Origin: an uncultured Paracoccaceae bacterium
GTDB taxonomy: Bacteria; Pseudomonadota; Alphaproteobacteria; Rhodobacterales; Rhodobacteraceae
Assembly: GCA_947501355.1 (NCBI GenBank)
Contig: CANMVA010000001.1
Coordinates: 876,001 to 940,000, forward strand
Reading direction: 5' to 3'
DNA: 64,000 nucleotides
The position numbers and the translations under genes are program-made. Shown piece by piece: positions 37,322-47,040 of the stretch. Position 1 is the first letter of the stretch. The number at the start of each line of letters is the position of its first letter. A model generated the notes under the pieces. That model ran no database searches, was not told the origin of the DNA, and saw only the letters and a program-made list of their open reading frames with translations.

Positions 37322-38266
37322 TCAGCCTGTCCCGGTTGAAATCCGGGCAAAAATCCAGCGTGTGGTCTGGCGATAAATTTCTTTTTCTCTCAGCGTGATA
37401 GAGGGAAATTCAGCATTATTCGGGGCATCCGGCCAATGCTGCGGTTCCAACGCCACTCCGCAGTAATTCGGGCGTTGTGTTGCGGCATCATAAACCTGCA
37501 GACCCGGAGCATCCGTTTCAACTGTCATTCGCCCAAAGGGCCCGCTCAGAACCGCGCGCCCACCTGTGTTGAGGCAGAAATTATGGTCCAGCGGCGGCAT
37601 CCCCGCCGTCAGCCTGCGCCCCTTGCGGAAATCGTAGGGCGTGCCGGTCACATCGCTGATTTCGCCGGTTGGCAGGCTTGTGTCATCTGTGGGCAGATAG
37701 TGATCGGCGTCAATTTGCAAATGATGATCGTCAAAGTCGCCGCCAAGGTTCCAATAGGAATGATTGGCAATGTTCATGAGCGTCGTCTGATCGGTGCGCC
37801 CCTCGATCTCCAGCACCAGCGCTGCGCCATCGAGCCGATACCGCGCCACGATCTCGCGATTGCCGGGAAATCCCGCTTCACCCTCCGGGCAGGTGATATG
37901 GAAGGCAACCGCGTCGTCCTCCGGGGCCATATCCCAGACCCGCAAATGTAGCGCGGGACTTGCCCCATGCAGGGTATGCGGCGCGCGGTTCACCTCGAAA
38001 TTATGTAAAGCCACGTCGATTTCGCCCCGCCCATAACCGATCCGGTTTGCCACTGGCCCCACGAGCGCGCCAAAGACGCGCCGAGGCCCTTCGTAGTCGG
38101 CCATCGTTGCACCGCCGATAGTCATCTCGCGACCGTCGAACAGAACCGACTGCACCGTCGCCCCATAGCTCAGAAACGCCACCCTCAGCGTGCCGTTGTC
38201 CAGCACTGCGCGGTGGACATCCTCGCCAGCCTTCGTCGTGCCAAACGTCTCTAGAGATCCCGCCAT
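37322..38266 (-). CDS. galM: Aldose 1-epimerase (mutarotase)
   Basis: A 314-residue beta-sandwich enzyme that interconverts alpha and beta anomers of galactose. NRIGYGRGEI and the HTLHG block carry the first catalytic His; NIANHSYWNLGG carries the second. The catalytic Glu is in GVALEPQHWPDAPN. It is the last gene of the galactoside operon; its ATG lies inside the last codons of the beta-galactosidase gene (16-base overlap). It would feed the correct anomer to the galactose dehydrogenase. Confidence 0.92.
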   Translation of the reverse strand: MAGSLETFGTTKAGEDVHRAVLDNGTLRVAFLSYGATVQSVLFDGREMTIGGATMADYEGPRRVFGALVGPVANRIGYGRGEIDVALHNFEVNRAPHTLHGASPALHLRVWDMAPEDDAVAFHITCPEGEAGFPGNREIVARYRLDGAALVLEIEGRTDQTTLMNIANHSYWNLGGDFDDHHLQIDADHYLPTDDTSLPTGEISDVTGTPYDFRKGRRLTAGMPPLDHNFCLNTGGRAVLSGPFGRMTVETDAPGLQVYDAATQRPNYCGVALEPQHWPDAPNNAEFPSITLREKEIYRQTTRWIFARISTGTG

Positions 38267-40152
38267 TTTACATCCGCAGGTCCGATGAGCAGACCGTCAA
38301 ACTCGACCTCATGGGCGTTGTAATTGATGTAGAACCGATGCTGGCCGGTGTCCCGCAACCGCAAGCCTTCCGGCGGTGTCAGCGTCACAACGCCCGCCTC
38401 CTTACACAGGTCCGTCAGGATACGGGCAAGCGCGTCCTCATCCGGCCAGCCGGCCAGATACCGAAGACCCCCGGCGCGGACCATGGCGGGGCGTCCGTCG
38501 GCTAAGGTCTCTATGACGTCGGCCTCGCCTTCCAGATGTTCAAACCATTTCACCAAGGTCCCGCCCTTGAGCAAAGGCATCACCTCCGAAGGTGGCACGC
38601 TTTCGGTCAAGGCTATTACTGTCTCCAGCCCATCGATATTCGGTCCCATCGGTAAGGGGATCGTCAGCTCTCGTGTCTTTGTATTGGTCCGCGGCCCCAG
38701 CAAGGCCTCCCCGTCAAACTGCGCCAACGCGTCTTTCAAAGCGGCGAACAGCTCTAGCAGGCCGGGGGCCAGCACCACCTTGTAGCCGCTCAAATTCCGG
38801 CAATCCGGTGGCAGGATATCCACCGACAGCCCCAGTTTGCGCAGCCCGCGATACATCTCGAAACACAGGCGAAAATAGTCGAAATCTGCGCCTTGGGGCT
38901 GCGCCTCCCAAGCCCATTGCGACGCGTAATCAAAAACCAGTGCCACCGGAACCTGCGCCGATGACACCTCCGGAGCCTTGGCCAATTCCTTGGCGACCTC
39001 AGCCGCCTCCGCCAATCCCGGAGCGGCTTCGGAATCCGGTCTCAGCAACCCCGCATGCATCTGCTCTTGCGCAACCGGCGCCTGCCGCCAGCGGAAATAG
39101 GTCACGACTTCCGCCCCATGCGCAAAGGCTTCCCATGCCCAAAGCCGCGCCATGCCGGGCAGGGGGGCCGGGTTATAAGGCGCCCAATTCACAGGCCCGG
39201 GCTGCTGCTCCATCACCCACCAGCGCCCCTTGCCGACAGCGCGATACAAGTCATGGTGAAACGCCTGAAAATCCGGATCGCCTTGCCGCAGATAGCGCTG
39301 TTTATGCGCGGCCGAAGCCTCCAGCCGATCCGACAAAAACCCGATCGGGTAACTGTCCCAGGACGCGATATCCAGATCAGCGCCCACGTCGTAGTGATCG
39401 AACGCCGTCACGCGCCCCATATAATTGTGGATAATCGGCGCCTCCGTCTGCGTCCGGATCAGCCCCACCTGCACCTTGTTGAACTTCACCACCATGTCCG
39501 AGCTGAACCGCCGAAACGCCAGAACATGGCTCGGGTTCGGCTCGGTCACTGTCAGGTTGGGCAGCGCGATCTGCTCGAAATGGTCATACTCCATTGACCA
39601 GAACACATTGCCCCACGCCTCATTCAACGCCTCGACGGTGCCGTAGGTCTCGGCCAGCCAATTCTGAAACGCCCGCTCCGCCGCAGGCGAGTAAGAGAGC
39701 ACCGTGTCGTGACAATCATATTCGTTATCCGTCTGCCACGCGGCGATATGTGGGTTCGCCCCGTAGCGCCGCGCCAAAATATCCACGATCCGCGCGCATT
39801 CCTCGCGGTAGCCGTCATGGCTGAAGTCATAATGCCTGCGCGATCCGAAGCCTCGTTCGCGCCCTACCGCATCCCAGGCTAGCATGTCGGGATGCCGGTC
39901 TAGCATCCAGCGGGGCGGCGTCGCCGTGGGCGTGCCAAGGATCACTTTCAGACCGGCGTTACCCAGAACCTCAATCGCGCGATCCAGCCAGTCAAAGTGA
40001 AAATCCCCGAAAGATGGCTCGAACCGAGACCATGCAAACTCCCCGATCCGGACCCAGGAAATGCCCGTCTCCACCATGCGCGCTGCATCCTCGGCCCAGA
40101 CCGCTTCCGGCCAATGCTCCGGATAATAACAAACGCCCAATGTGCGCTTCAT
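38251..40152 (-). CDS. Beta-galactosidase, family GH42
   Basis: A 633-residue intracellular GH42 enzyme (no signal peptide). It opens LGVCYYPEHWPEAVWAEDAA, typical of the family. The acid/base is Glu144 in AAWQTDNEYDCHD and the nucleophile is Glu314 in WWVMEQQPGPVNW. After the TIM barrel come the trimerisation domain (about 395-600) and a small C-terminal beta domain. It would release galactose from lactose-like or plant/algal galactosides after import. It overlaps the lactonase gene by four bases (ATGA). Confidence 0.95.
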   Translation of the reverse strand: MKRTLGVCYYPEHWPEAVWAEDAARMVETGISWVRIGEFAWSRFEPSFGDFHFDWLDRAIEVLGNAGLKVILGTPTATPPRWMLDRHPDMLAWDAVGRERGFGSRRHYDFSHDGYREECARIVDILARRYGANPHIAAWQTDNEYDCHDTVLSYSPAAERAFQNWLAETYGTVEALNEAWGNVFWSMEYDHFEQIALPNLTVTEPNPSHVLAFRRFSSDMVVKFNKVQVGLIRTQTEAPIIHNYMGRVTAFDHYDVGADLDIASWDSYPIGFLSDRLEASAAHKQRYLRQGDPDFQAFHHDLYRAVGKGRWWVMEQQPGPVNWAPYNPAPLPGMARLWAWEAFAHGAEVVTYFRWRQAPVAQEQMHAGLLRPDSEAAPGLAEAAEVAKELAKAPEVSSAQVPVALVFDYASQWAWEAQPQGADFDYFRLCFEMYRGLRKLGLSVDILPPDCRNLSGYKVVLAPGLLELFAALKDALAQFDGEALLGPRTNTKTRELTIPLPMGPNIDGLETVIALTESVPPSEVMPLLKGGTLVKWFEHLEGEADVIETLADGRPAMVRAGGLRYLAGWPDEDALARILTDLCKEAGVVTLTPPEGLRLRDTGQHRFYINYNAHEVEFDGLLIGPADVKWRDL

Positions 40153-41009
40153 AAGATCACCTGATGCTCTTTTTGCCCTGTCGCATTAACCTTAACGGCA
40201 AAGGTCATCCCGTTGGTCGGTTCGGCCTCCCGCTGCGCCTTGGAAACCCCAATCGCCGCACTCGTGCAATAGAGCGTCTGCAGATTGGGGCCGCCGAACG
40301 CAGGACAAGAGGTGTGACGCGCAGGAAACTCAACTGTTTCAATCAACTGCGCGTCCGCATCATAACAGGCCACGCGTCCTGCACCCCATTGGGCAAGCCA
40401 CATCCGCCCGTCCGAATCAACCACCGCACCATCGGGGTTCAGCCCTTCGTCACGCAGGTCCAACCACAGTTCTGCAAAATCGTCCGGCATCCCGTCCGAG
40501 GGTCGCAACGCCTGCCGCATGACCTGTTTCCTGGCTGTGTCCGTATAATAAGCAAAGCGCCGATCTGGCGAAAAACAGATCGCGTTGGGGATCGTCACAT
40601 TCACGTAGAGCTTCGTCAGAGCCCCCTGATAATACCGGTAAATCGCGCCCAAGCCGGGTTCTGCGTTCTTGCCCATCGTGCCGATCCAGAACCCGCCCCA
40701 AGGATCCGCGCGCCCATCGTTCGAGCGTGTTGCCCTCGTCTCCGCCTCCAGCTTCACCAGCAGCTCCGACGTTCCGGTCTCAATCGTGAATATATAGAGC
40801 CCCGTTTCCGAGGCCATCAAAAGCCGTTCCCTATCTATCCAGCCAGTGGCGGAAACGGCTTCATCAAATTGCCACACATTAAGGGCGCTATTTGTCTTCG
40901 ATTTAAGCTTTTTGCCATCTATATCAAACCAGAAGAGCTGCTGCCGCTCGGGGTGCCACAGCGGCCCCTCGCCAAGCGTAGAAACACTATCGTCAAAGAC
41001 GAGGCTCAT
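40149..41009 (-). CDS. SMP-30-type sugar lactonase (galactonolactonase)
   Basis: A 286-residue six-bladed beta-propeller of the SMP-30/gluconolactonase family. The divalent-metal ligands are recognisable: Glu14 in STLGEGPLWHPE, Asn in RSNDGRADPWGGFW, and Asn and Asp in NPDGAVVDSDGRMWLAQWG. In this operon it should open D-galactono-lactone made by the galactose dehydrogenase. Gluconolactone or arabinonolactone are possible alternative substrates. Both ends overlap neighbours by four bases. Confidence 0.88.
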   Translation of the reverse strand: MSLVFDDSVSTLGEGPLWHPERQQLFWFDIDGKKLKSKTNSALNVWQFDEAVSATGWIDRERLLMASETGLYIFTIETGTSELLVKLEAETRATRSNDGRADPWGGFWIGTMGKNAEPGLGAIYRYYQGALTKLYVNVTIPNAICFSPDRRFAYYTDTARKQVMRQALRPSDGMPDDFAELWLDLRDEGLNPDGAVVDSDGRMWLAQWGAGRVACYDADAQLIETVEFPARHTSCPAFGGPNLQTLYCTSAAIGVSKAQREAEPTNGMTFAVKVNATGQKEHQVIL

Positions 41010-41608
41010 CCGATTGCCCGGTCATAGGCCGCCACAATATCTTTTGCGCGCGTAGCCACATCGCCCACGCTCATGCCGGGTTTGTAGATCGCCGAACCCA
41101 GCCCGAACCCGTCAGCGCTCGCCGCGATCCAGTCTGCGAAATTGTCCGGCCCTGCGCCGCCCACAGCGTAAACCTTCGTGCCTTTCGGCAAGATCGCCCG
41201 CATTGCTTTCAGCGCCCCGATCCCGGCCATATCGCCCGGGAACAGCTTCAACCCATCCGCCCCTGCTTTCAACGCCACGAACGCTTCGGTCGGGGTAAAA
41301 ACGCCCGGCCAGCTTTGCATCCTGCGCGCCTTTGTCCGTGCAATCACCTCCGCATCGCAGTTAGGCGAAACGATTAATCGCCCGCCCACCTCTGCGACCG
41401 CATCAACCTCAGATGTGGTTAACACGGTGCCTGCGCCAATCACCGCATCCGGAAACGCGTTTACCATGTGTGCGATGCTTTCAATCGGCTTAGGGGAGTT
41501 CATCGGCACTTCGATCCAGTCTATCCCTGCGTCGATCAATGCCCCGCAAACTGGCAGAGCGTCCTCCGGGGTGATCCCGCGCAGGATTGCAATCAAAGCG
41601 CGTGTCAT
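41006..41608 (-). CDS. dgoA: 2-dehydro-3-deoxy-6-phosphogalactonate aldolase
   Basis: A 200-residue class I aldolase of the KDPG/KDPGal family. Lys121 in ADGLKLFPGD forms the Schiff base with pyruvate, Glu33 in GIDWIEVPMNSP is the acid/base, and Arg10 in AILRGI binds the carboxylate. It splits KDPGal into pyruvate and glyceraldehyde 3-phosphate. I set the start at 41608 (MTRALIAILRG) rather than the longer open frame, because this ATG overlaps the dgoK stop as ATGA and matches the family length. Confidence 0.94.
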   Translation of the reverse strand: MTRALIAILRGITPEDALPVCGALIDAGIDWIEVPMNSPKPIESIAHMVNAFPDAVIGAGTVLTTSEVDAVAEVGGRLIVSPNCDAEVIARTKARRMQSWPGVFTPTEAFVALKAGADGLKLFPGDMAGIGALKAMRAILPKGTKVYAVGGAGPDNFADWIAASADGFGLGSAIYKPGMSVGDVATRAKDIVAAYDRAIG

Positions 41609-42501
41609 GCCGAAATCCCTTCCCGCAGCCGCGCTGCATTCAATCCTGCAATCGTCATCCGATCCCCCTGCACATGGGTCGCTGGAACCCCTTGCTCTGC
41701 CAAGGCCGTCACATAAAGCCGCGCCACCTCCGGCGCCCCTACGACAGCCACTTGCTGCCCCAACCAATAGGGTCGTGCCGCTGCCAGCTCTGCACCAATC
41801 AGCAAGCCCGAAAGCCGCGCACGCGCCACCTCAGCCGCTGTTCCGTTCACCAGATTTTTCGCCCGGATCGAAAACAGTTTCGCCGCCAGCTTTTCTGGCC
41901 GTGACATGGCATCCGACAACCCGTCTGCAAACGCGCTTTCATCCCAACCATCTGTCGTCACCGTGTGCCGCAAAACCGATTGCTGCGACAGAAGGCCAAA
42001 GAGTTCGCCGGTCATAAATGTCTGAAAAGAAACAATTTCATCGGCGCTGATCAAGGCCCATTTGCTGTGGGTTCCCGGCAGGCAAATGACGCCGTCCCAG
42101 CCCTTGTTCAGCGCCAGGAAGCCCGCGATCTGCGTCTCTTCCCCCCGCATCACATCCGCCGGTTCCACCTGCTTGACGCCGGGCAGAAGACGAACATCCA
42201 ACCGCAGGTCCTCCGCCGGTGCGTTAACCATCTTTATCTGATCCACCGCCGCCGGCGTCGTCACATAAGGCGCCTCGACCCAGCCTTGTCGCGCCCCGAC
42301 CATGCCACAGGCCAGAACCGGAGTCCGGTCCCCCAGCCAATCCGAAACGAGCCTCAAAAGCGCATCTTCAAATTGGTCACGTTCCAACGACCCCATACCG
42401 TCATCTGACACACGCTCGTCCAGAACTGCCCCGCCCGACATCGCATAGGCCCGCAAATGCGAGGTGCCCCAATCAACCGCGATCCAGTCCGGCTTGCTCA
42501 T
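41605..42501 (-). CDS. dgoK: 2-dehydro-3-deoxygalactonokinase
   Basis: A 298-residue kinase of the DgoK family (ASKHA fold). The N-terminal phosphate loop is IAVDWGTSHLRAY; VICLPGTHSKWALI is the family signature for the sugar and phosphate sites. It phosphorylates KDGal at O6 using ATP. It is followed by the KDPGal aldolase with a four-base overlap, an arrangement seen in dgoKA pairs of many proteobacteria. Confidence 0.94.
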   Translation of the reverse strand: MSKPDWIAVDWGTSHLRAYAMSGGAVLDERVSDDGMGSLERDQFEDALLRLVSDWLGDRTPVLACGMVGARQGWVEAPYVTTPAAVDQIKMVNAPAEDLRLDVRLLPGVKQVEPADVMRGEETQIAGFLALNKGWDGVICLPGTHSKWALISADEIVSFQTFMTGELFGLLSQQSVLRHTVTTDGWDESAFADGLSDAMSRPEKLAAKLFSIRAKNLVNGTAAEVARARLSGLLIGAELAAARPYWLGQQVAVVGAPEVARLYVTALAEQGVPATHVQGDRMTIAGLNAARLREGISA

Positions 42502-43262
42502 CCCGTTGTCACCACGCCGCCATCAATCACCATCACCTGACCCGTCATCATCCGGCTGATATTCGAGGCCAGATACAGCACCCCTCCGACCACATCTTCG
42601 GGGGCCAGATGCTCTTTCAGACATTGCCGTTCCAAGTGATCTGCCAAGCTTTCCGGATCGGCCCACATATCCAACTGTTTCTGTGTCAAAACCCAACCCG
42701 GAGCCAGCGCATTCACCCGGATTCCGTCCGGCCCAAACTCCCGCGCAAGGCTGCGCGTCATCCCCGTAATTCCCGCATTTGCGGTCGTGTAAGAAGGATA
42801 TCCGCTATTCCCCATCATGTAGCTGACCGAAGAAAAGTTAATGATCGCGCCGCCCTTGGCGGCTTGCATACCCGGCAGCACCGCCTGACATGCAAAGAAA
42901 TACGCTTTGAGATTAATGGCTTGCGACCAATCCCAAAACTCCTCGTCCACGGTCAGCGTCTCGTGTCGCTTGTCGTTCGCCGCGTTGTTAACCAGAACCG
43001 AGATCGCTCCATGCGCCTCCGCCGCGTGGTCAATCGCGCCCTTCAACGCCGCCACATCCGTAATATCGCAGGGCAAGAACAAGGGCCGCGCCCCATGCTT
43101 GCCTTCCATCTCATCGCAAAAAGCGGACGCATCTGACCGTTGCACGAACGCGACCCGTGCGCCCTGTGCCAAAAAACCGTCGGTGATCGACGCTCCAATG
43201 CCCGACCCACCGCCTGTCACAAAGACGGAAGCCTCCTTCAGATCTGGAAAGACGACCGCCAT
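42498..43262 (-). CDS. SDR sugar dehydrogenase (probable galactose 1-dehydrogenase)
   Basis: A 254-residue short-chain dehydrogenase. The cofactor loop is TGGGSGIGASI (16-26), NNAA is at 92-95, and the catalytic Ser145 and Tyr158 are present. The Lys normally four residues after the Tyr is Asn162 (YTTAN). The reading frame is clean there, so it is not a sequencing frameshift. In this operon a galactose 1-dehydrogenase is the missing first step of the De Ley-Doudoroff route. The start is the ATG at 43262 overlapping the dehydratase stop (TGATG). Confidence 0.82.
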   Translation of the reverse strand: MAVVFPDLKEASVFVTGGGSGIGASITDGFLAQGARVAFVQRSDASAFCDEMEGKHGARPLFLPCDITDVAALKGAIDHAAEAHGAISVLVNNAANDKRHETLTVDEEFWDWSQAINLKAYFFACQAVLPGMQAAKGGAIINFSSVSYMMGNSGYPSYTTANAGITGMTRSLAREFGPDGIRVNALAPGWVLTQKQLDMWADPESLADHLERQCLKEHLAPEDVVGGVLYLASNISRMMTGQVMVIDGGVVTTG

Positions 43263-44971
43263 CAATGGCTCTCCCGTGTCACAGGTCGGGTGTCTTTTCC
43301 GACCAGAAAGTCGAGGTCTGCACCCTGATCTGCCTGAAGGACATGATCAATATACAATTTCGCATACCCTCTCAAATAATATGGATCATCCGATTTCCAC
43401 ATGCTTCGGCGTTTTTTGAGTTCGCCCTCATCAACAAGCAACTCCAACACACCCACTGCCGCCGACACCTTGATCCGGTCTCCGGTTTTCACCAAAGCCA
43501 ACGTCCCGCCCGCTTGCGCTTCGGGTGACACATGCAGGATCACAGTCCCATAGGCCGTTCCCGACATACGCGCATCGGACACTCGTATCATGTCGCGCAC
43601 GCCCTGTTGCACCAGCTTTTTCGGGATCGGCATATTGCCCACTTCAGGCATCCCCGGATAGCCTTTCGGCCCGCAGCCTTTGAGCACCAAAATCGTCTCC
43701 GGGGTCACCGGCAGATCGTCTCGATCAATGTTGGCTTTCAGGTCTTCGATAGTCTCGAACACAAAGGCCTCCCCTTCATGCTCCAACAACGCATCCGTCG
43801 CGGCAGAGGGTTTAACGATGGCGCCATTCGGCGCCAGATTGCCCCGCAAAACGCGCAAGCCAGCCGCCGGTTTCACGGGCGCGTCAAAGCTGTGAATGAC
43901 GTCGCGATTGTAGCATTCCGCCCCTTCGGCATAGGCGCTGATGTCGCCGCCCAGCACCGTTTTCGCAGGCCTCAGATGATCTCGAAGCTCGCTCAGGACC
44001 ACCGGCATTCCGCCCGCATAGCAAAAATCCTCCATCAGGTATTTGCCCGACGGCATGCAGTTCACCAGCAGCGGGATCTCCCCACCGATCTCGAAATCCT
44101 TAAGGTCGAGGTTAACGCCGACCCGTCCGGCAAGCGCCAACAAGTGCACCACCGCATTGGTCGATCCCCCCACCGCCGCGTTCGCCAAGATTGCGTTTTC
44201 AAACGCCTCCTTGGTTAACACGTCCGACGGTTTGATATCCTCATCGACCATTTCTACGATCCGTTTGCCCGTCAAATGCGCCAGCGCCATCCGCCGCGCA
44301 TCCACCGCCGGAAGGGCTGCATTCGTGGGCAGCGACATCCCCATCGCCTCCACCAAAGACGCCATGGTGGAGGCCGTGCCCATCGTCATGCAAACACCTG
44401 CGCTGCGCGACATGCCGGACTCTGCGGCCATGAAGTCTTGCAACGTCATATCGCCCGCCCGCACGGCTTCCGAGAATTTCCAGACGTCGGTGCCCGACCC
44501 GATATCCTGCCCTTTGAATTTTCCGTTCAACATCGGGCCGGAACTGACCACGATCGACGGTAAATCGACCGATGCCGCCCCCATCAGCTGACCCGGTGTG
44601 GTTTTGTCACAACCGCCCAAAAGCACAACGCCATCAATACCATAGGCGCGGATCGACTCCTCAACATCCATGCTCAGAAGGTTGCGAAACAACATCGCCG
44701 TCGGCTTCATCTGCGTCTCGCCCAAGCTCATCACGGGGAACTCAACCGGGAAGCCACCGGCCTCCCAAACGCCGCGTTTCACGCCCTCTGCCAAGGTCCG
44801 CAGGCCACTATTGCACGGGGTAAGTTCCGACCACGTATTGCAGATGCCAATCACCGGGCGGCCATCGAAAGCATGGTCCGGAAAGCCTTGGTTTTTCATC
44901 CATGAGCGGTGGATGAATCCATCCTTGTCCAGCTTGCCATACCAGGCGCGATTGCGGCGGTCTTTGGTCAT
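43262..44971 (-). CDS. IlvD/Edd-family sugar-acid dehydratase (galactonate dehydratase)
   Basis: A 569-residue iron-sulfur dehydratase of the IlvD/Edd family, in the sugar-acid branch that includes L-arabinonate dehydratase. Cluster cysteines are in GICNTWSELTPCNSG, GGCDKTTPGQLMGAAS and SAGVCMTMGTAST; PSGKYLMEDFCYAGG is also typical. By context it dehydrates D-galactonate to KDGal; arabinonate or fuconate are possible alternatives. Its ATG overlaps the alpha-galactosidase stop by four bases. Confidence 0.88.
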   Translation of the reverse strand: MTKDRRNRAWYGKLDKDGFIHRSWMKNQGFPDHAFDGRPVIGICNTWSELTPCNSGLRTLAEGVKRGVWEAGGFPVEFPVMSLGETQMKPTAMLFRNLLSMDVEESIRAYGIDGVVLLGGCDKTTPGQLMGAASVDLPSIVVSSGPMLNGKFKGQDIGSGTDVWKFSEAVRAGDMTLQDFMAAESGMSRSAGVCMTMGTASTMASLVEAMGMSLPTNAALPAVDARRMALAHLTGKRIVEMVDEDIKPSDVLTKEAFENAILANAAVGGSTNAVVHLLALAGRVGVNLDLKDFEIGGEIPLLVNCMPSGKYLMEDFCYAGGMPVVLSELRDHLRPAKTVLGGDISAYAEGAECYNRDVIHSFDAPVKPAAGLRVLRGNLAPNGAIVKPSAATDALLEHEGEAFVFETIEDLKANIDRDDLPVTPETILVLKGCGPKGYPGMPEVGNMPIPKKLVQQGVRDMIRVSDARMSGTAYGTVILHVSPEAQAGGTLALVKTGDRIKVSAAVGVLELLVDEGELKKRRSMWKSDDPYYLRGYAKLYIDHVLQADQGADLDFLVGKDTRPVTRESH

Positions 44972-47040
44972 ATCTTGCGGCCCTCCAGGACCCAGATTGT
45001 CTCAGGAAAGGCCCACGGCAGTGCCACGCCCCGCGCCATTAACGATTGGCCGGTTAACCTTACCGGTCCGTTTTTCAACTCCAGCGCTCCGCGGGACAGA
45101 TGGCTGCCATCCGCCTTGTTCAGCAGGCTGATCTCATAGACAGCCTCAGGCTCCAACCCAGTTAACCTTAGTAAACGGGGAGAGATCTGCGTGCTGTTGG
45201 AAATCTGAGTGCGGAAGACGACAAATTGATCGCCCTCAGCGCTGATTTGCTGCTCGGCCAGAACGGCGGCGTCTTCGGTATCAAGCCGTAGAATGTCCGC
45301 ACCCATCATCCAGTTGCGGTTCTCTTTCCACCAACCGGTGATCAGTGTCAGCGCCTCCGCCTCGTCATTGGTCAACTCGCGCGGGTCCATCTCGAACCCC
45401 ATATGCCGCTGCGCCGCCGTCCAGGCGCGCAGCTTAATGTTCAACTTGCGCCCGGATGTGTGACAGGTGCGTGGACCCACATGGCTGCCCGTGATCGCGC
45501 CTGGCAGGAACAGCGCGGCATCATGCTGGATCCGCGCCCGCTCCACCGCGTCATTGCTGTCGGACAGCCAGACGCGTTGGGTAAACTCCATCATTCCAAG
45601 GTCGATGCGCCCGCCGCCGGAGGAGCAGTTCTCTATTTCCACTTTTGGGTGGGCCGCACGCAAGCGGGCAAACACATCATAGATGCCATAAGTCTGCGCG
45701 GCGTCAGAGACGGGCAGAACACGATTATGGTCCCATTTGATGTATTCGATATCATTTTCGCTCAGAAGTTTGGAAATTTGATGAACGATGTATTCCCGAA
45801 CATCGAGGCGTGACAAATCCAGCACCCGCTGCTGACGCCCTTCAAGCTGATCCATCGCGCCCAAAATCCAGTCGGGCCTTGCCCGTGCAAGATCGCTGTT
45901 AAGGTTAATCATCTCAGGCTCAAACCAAAGCCCAAAGCCCATGTCGAGTTTGCGCACATGGTCGATCAAGGGCTTTAATCCAGCCGGCCATTTACGCGGG
46001 TCGATCTGCCAATCGCCGAGACCGGAGGTATCGTCATCACGCACGCCGAACCAGCCGTCATCCAGCACGAACCGTTCCGCCCCAAGGGCTGCCGCGCGAT
46101 CTGCGATCTCGCGCAGCACGTCGAAATCGTGGTTAAAATAGACCGCTTCCCAGCAGTTGTAATGCACCGGTCGATCCCGCTTCACCCAAGGCACCAACGT
46201 CTCGCGGACATGGCGCTGCATCGGCACGGACACGCTGTTATACCCGGCTGTTCCCGCGATCAGAACCAACCGCGCCGTCGCGAACTCTGTTCCGATCCGC
46301 GCAGAGCCATCGGCATGCCCCCATTGTATCTGACGGCGGCCGTCCGGCAGAGCCTCGATCATCATCCTGTGCCCGCCCGACCAAGCGTAAGCCATTGAAT
46401 AGGCAACACCATCGGAGTTTGAGACAGCGGGATCATGCAAGATCGCGAAAGGGGGGTGGTCATGTCCCGACCGTCCCTGACGCGCCTCCCGCATATGGAT
46501 ACCGTGGCGGATATCCGACCGGTGCACACGCCATTCGCCCACCCATTTGCCCGCGACATCCGAAACCTCCGTGCAGCCCTCTGGCACAGGTAAAACCGGT
46601 GCCGCAAGCCGGTGCAGCAAGATCGGTTCAGACGTGGTTAACTGGGTGGAGGCTTCAATCACCGGCCCGCGCGCGTGGAACACGAAGACGACGGTCAGGT
46701 CGTCGTCGCCAACCGTGATGCGCAGCGTGTCGTCGTTCTCCTCGCCTGAGGAAAACCGATCCGCCGACAAGAATTGCAACCGTGACTGCAACAGCACCCC
46801 GTCGCGATAGGCCATCAGCCCGGGTTGCCCGGCAAAGCCTGTTGCCGCTTCGGGGCACAGCGACAGTGGCGCGATCCCGTCCAGCATTCCCCCGGTGTAG
46901 TCGAGCAAACCGGACCGGGCCAAGGCCTCCAGATCCTCGCCCTTGGGCAGCGGCGCGCCCCAGTAGGACACCCAGGGCACACCGCCGTCCGAGGCCAGCG
47001 CGATTGTCTGAGCCTCTGTATCCACCCGCAATGTGTGCAT
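44968..47040 (-). CDS. Alpha-galactosidase, family GH36
   Basis: A 690-residue GH36 enzyme without a signal peptide. The N-terminal beta-supersandwich (to about 270) precedes the TIM barrel. The nucleophile is Asp437 in YIKWDHNR, and the acid/base lies in the SDSND block (494-497). WEAVYFNHD and ERFVLDDGWFG are conserved substrate-site motifs. The start at 47040 forms TAATG with the permease stop; about 100 further upstream codons in frame overlap the permease gene and are not family-like. It would act on imported raffinose, melibiose or algal galactosides. Confidence 0.93.
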   Translation of the reverse strand: MHTLRVDTEAQTIALASDGGVPWVSYWGAPLPKGEDLEALARSGLLDYTGGMLDGIAPLSLCPEAATGFAGQPGLMAYRDGVLLQSRLQFLSADRFSSGEENDDTLRITVGDDDLTVVFVFHARGPVIEASTQLTTSEPILLHRLAAPVLPVPEGCTEVSDVAGKWVGEWRVHRSDIRHGIHMREARQGRSGHDHPPFAILHDPAVSNSDGVAYSMAYAWSGGHRMMIEALPDGRRQIQWGHADGSARIGTEFATARLVLIAGTAGYNSVSVPMQRHVRETLVPWVKRDRPVHYNCWEAVYFNHDFDVLREIADRAAALGAERFVLDDGWFGVRDDDTSGLGDWQIDPRKWPAGLKPLIDHVRKLDMGFGLWFEPEMINLNSDLARARPDWILGAMDQLEGRQQRVLDLSRLDVREYIVHQISKLLSENDIEYIKWDHNRVLPVSDAAQTYGIYDVFARLRAAHPKVEIENCSSGGGRIDLGMMEFTQRVWLSDSNDAVERARIQHDAALFLPGAITGSHVGPRTCHTSGRKLNIKLRAWTAAQRHMGFEMDPRELTNDEAEALTLITGWWKENRNWMMGADILRLDTEDAAVLAEQQISAEGDQFVVFRTQISNSTQISPRLLRLTGLEPEAVYEISLLNKADGSHLSRGALELKNGPVRLTGQSLMARGVALPWAFPETIWVLEGRKI

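Noticed and set aside
42498-43265. Start of the SDR gene at TTG 43265
   Set aside because: The ATG at 43262 overlaps the dehydratase stop as TGATG and is the normal coupling pattern in this operon.
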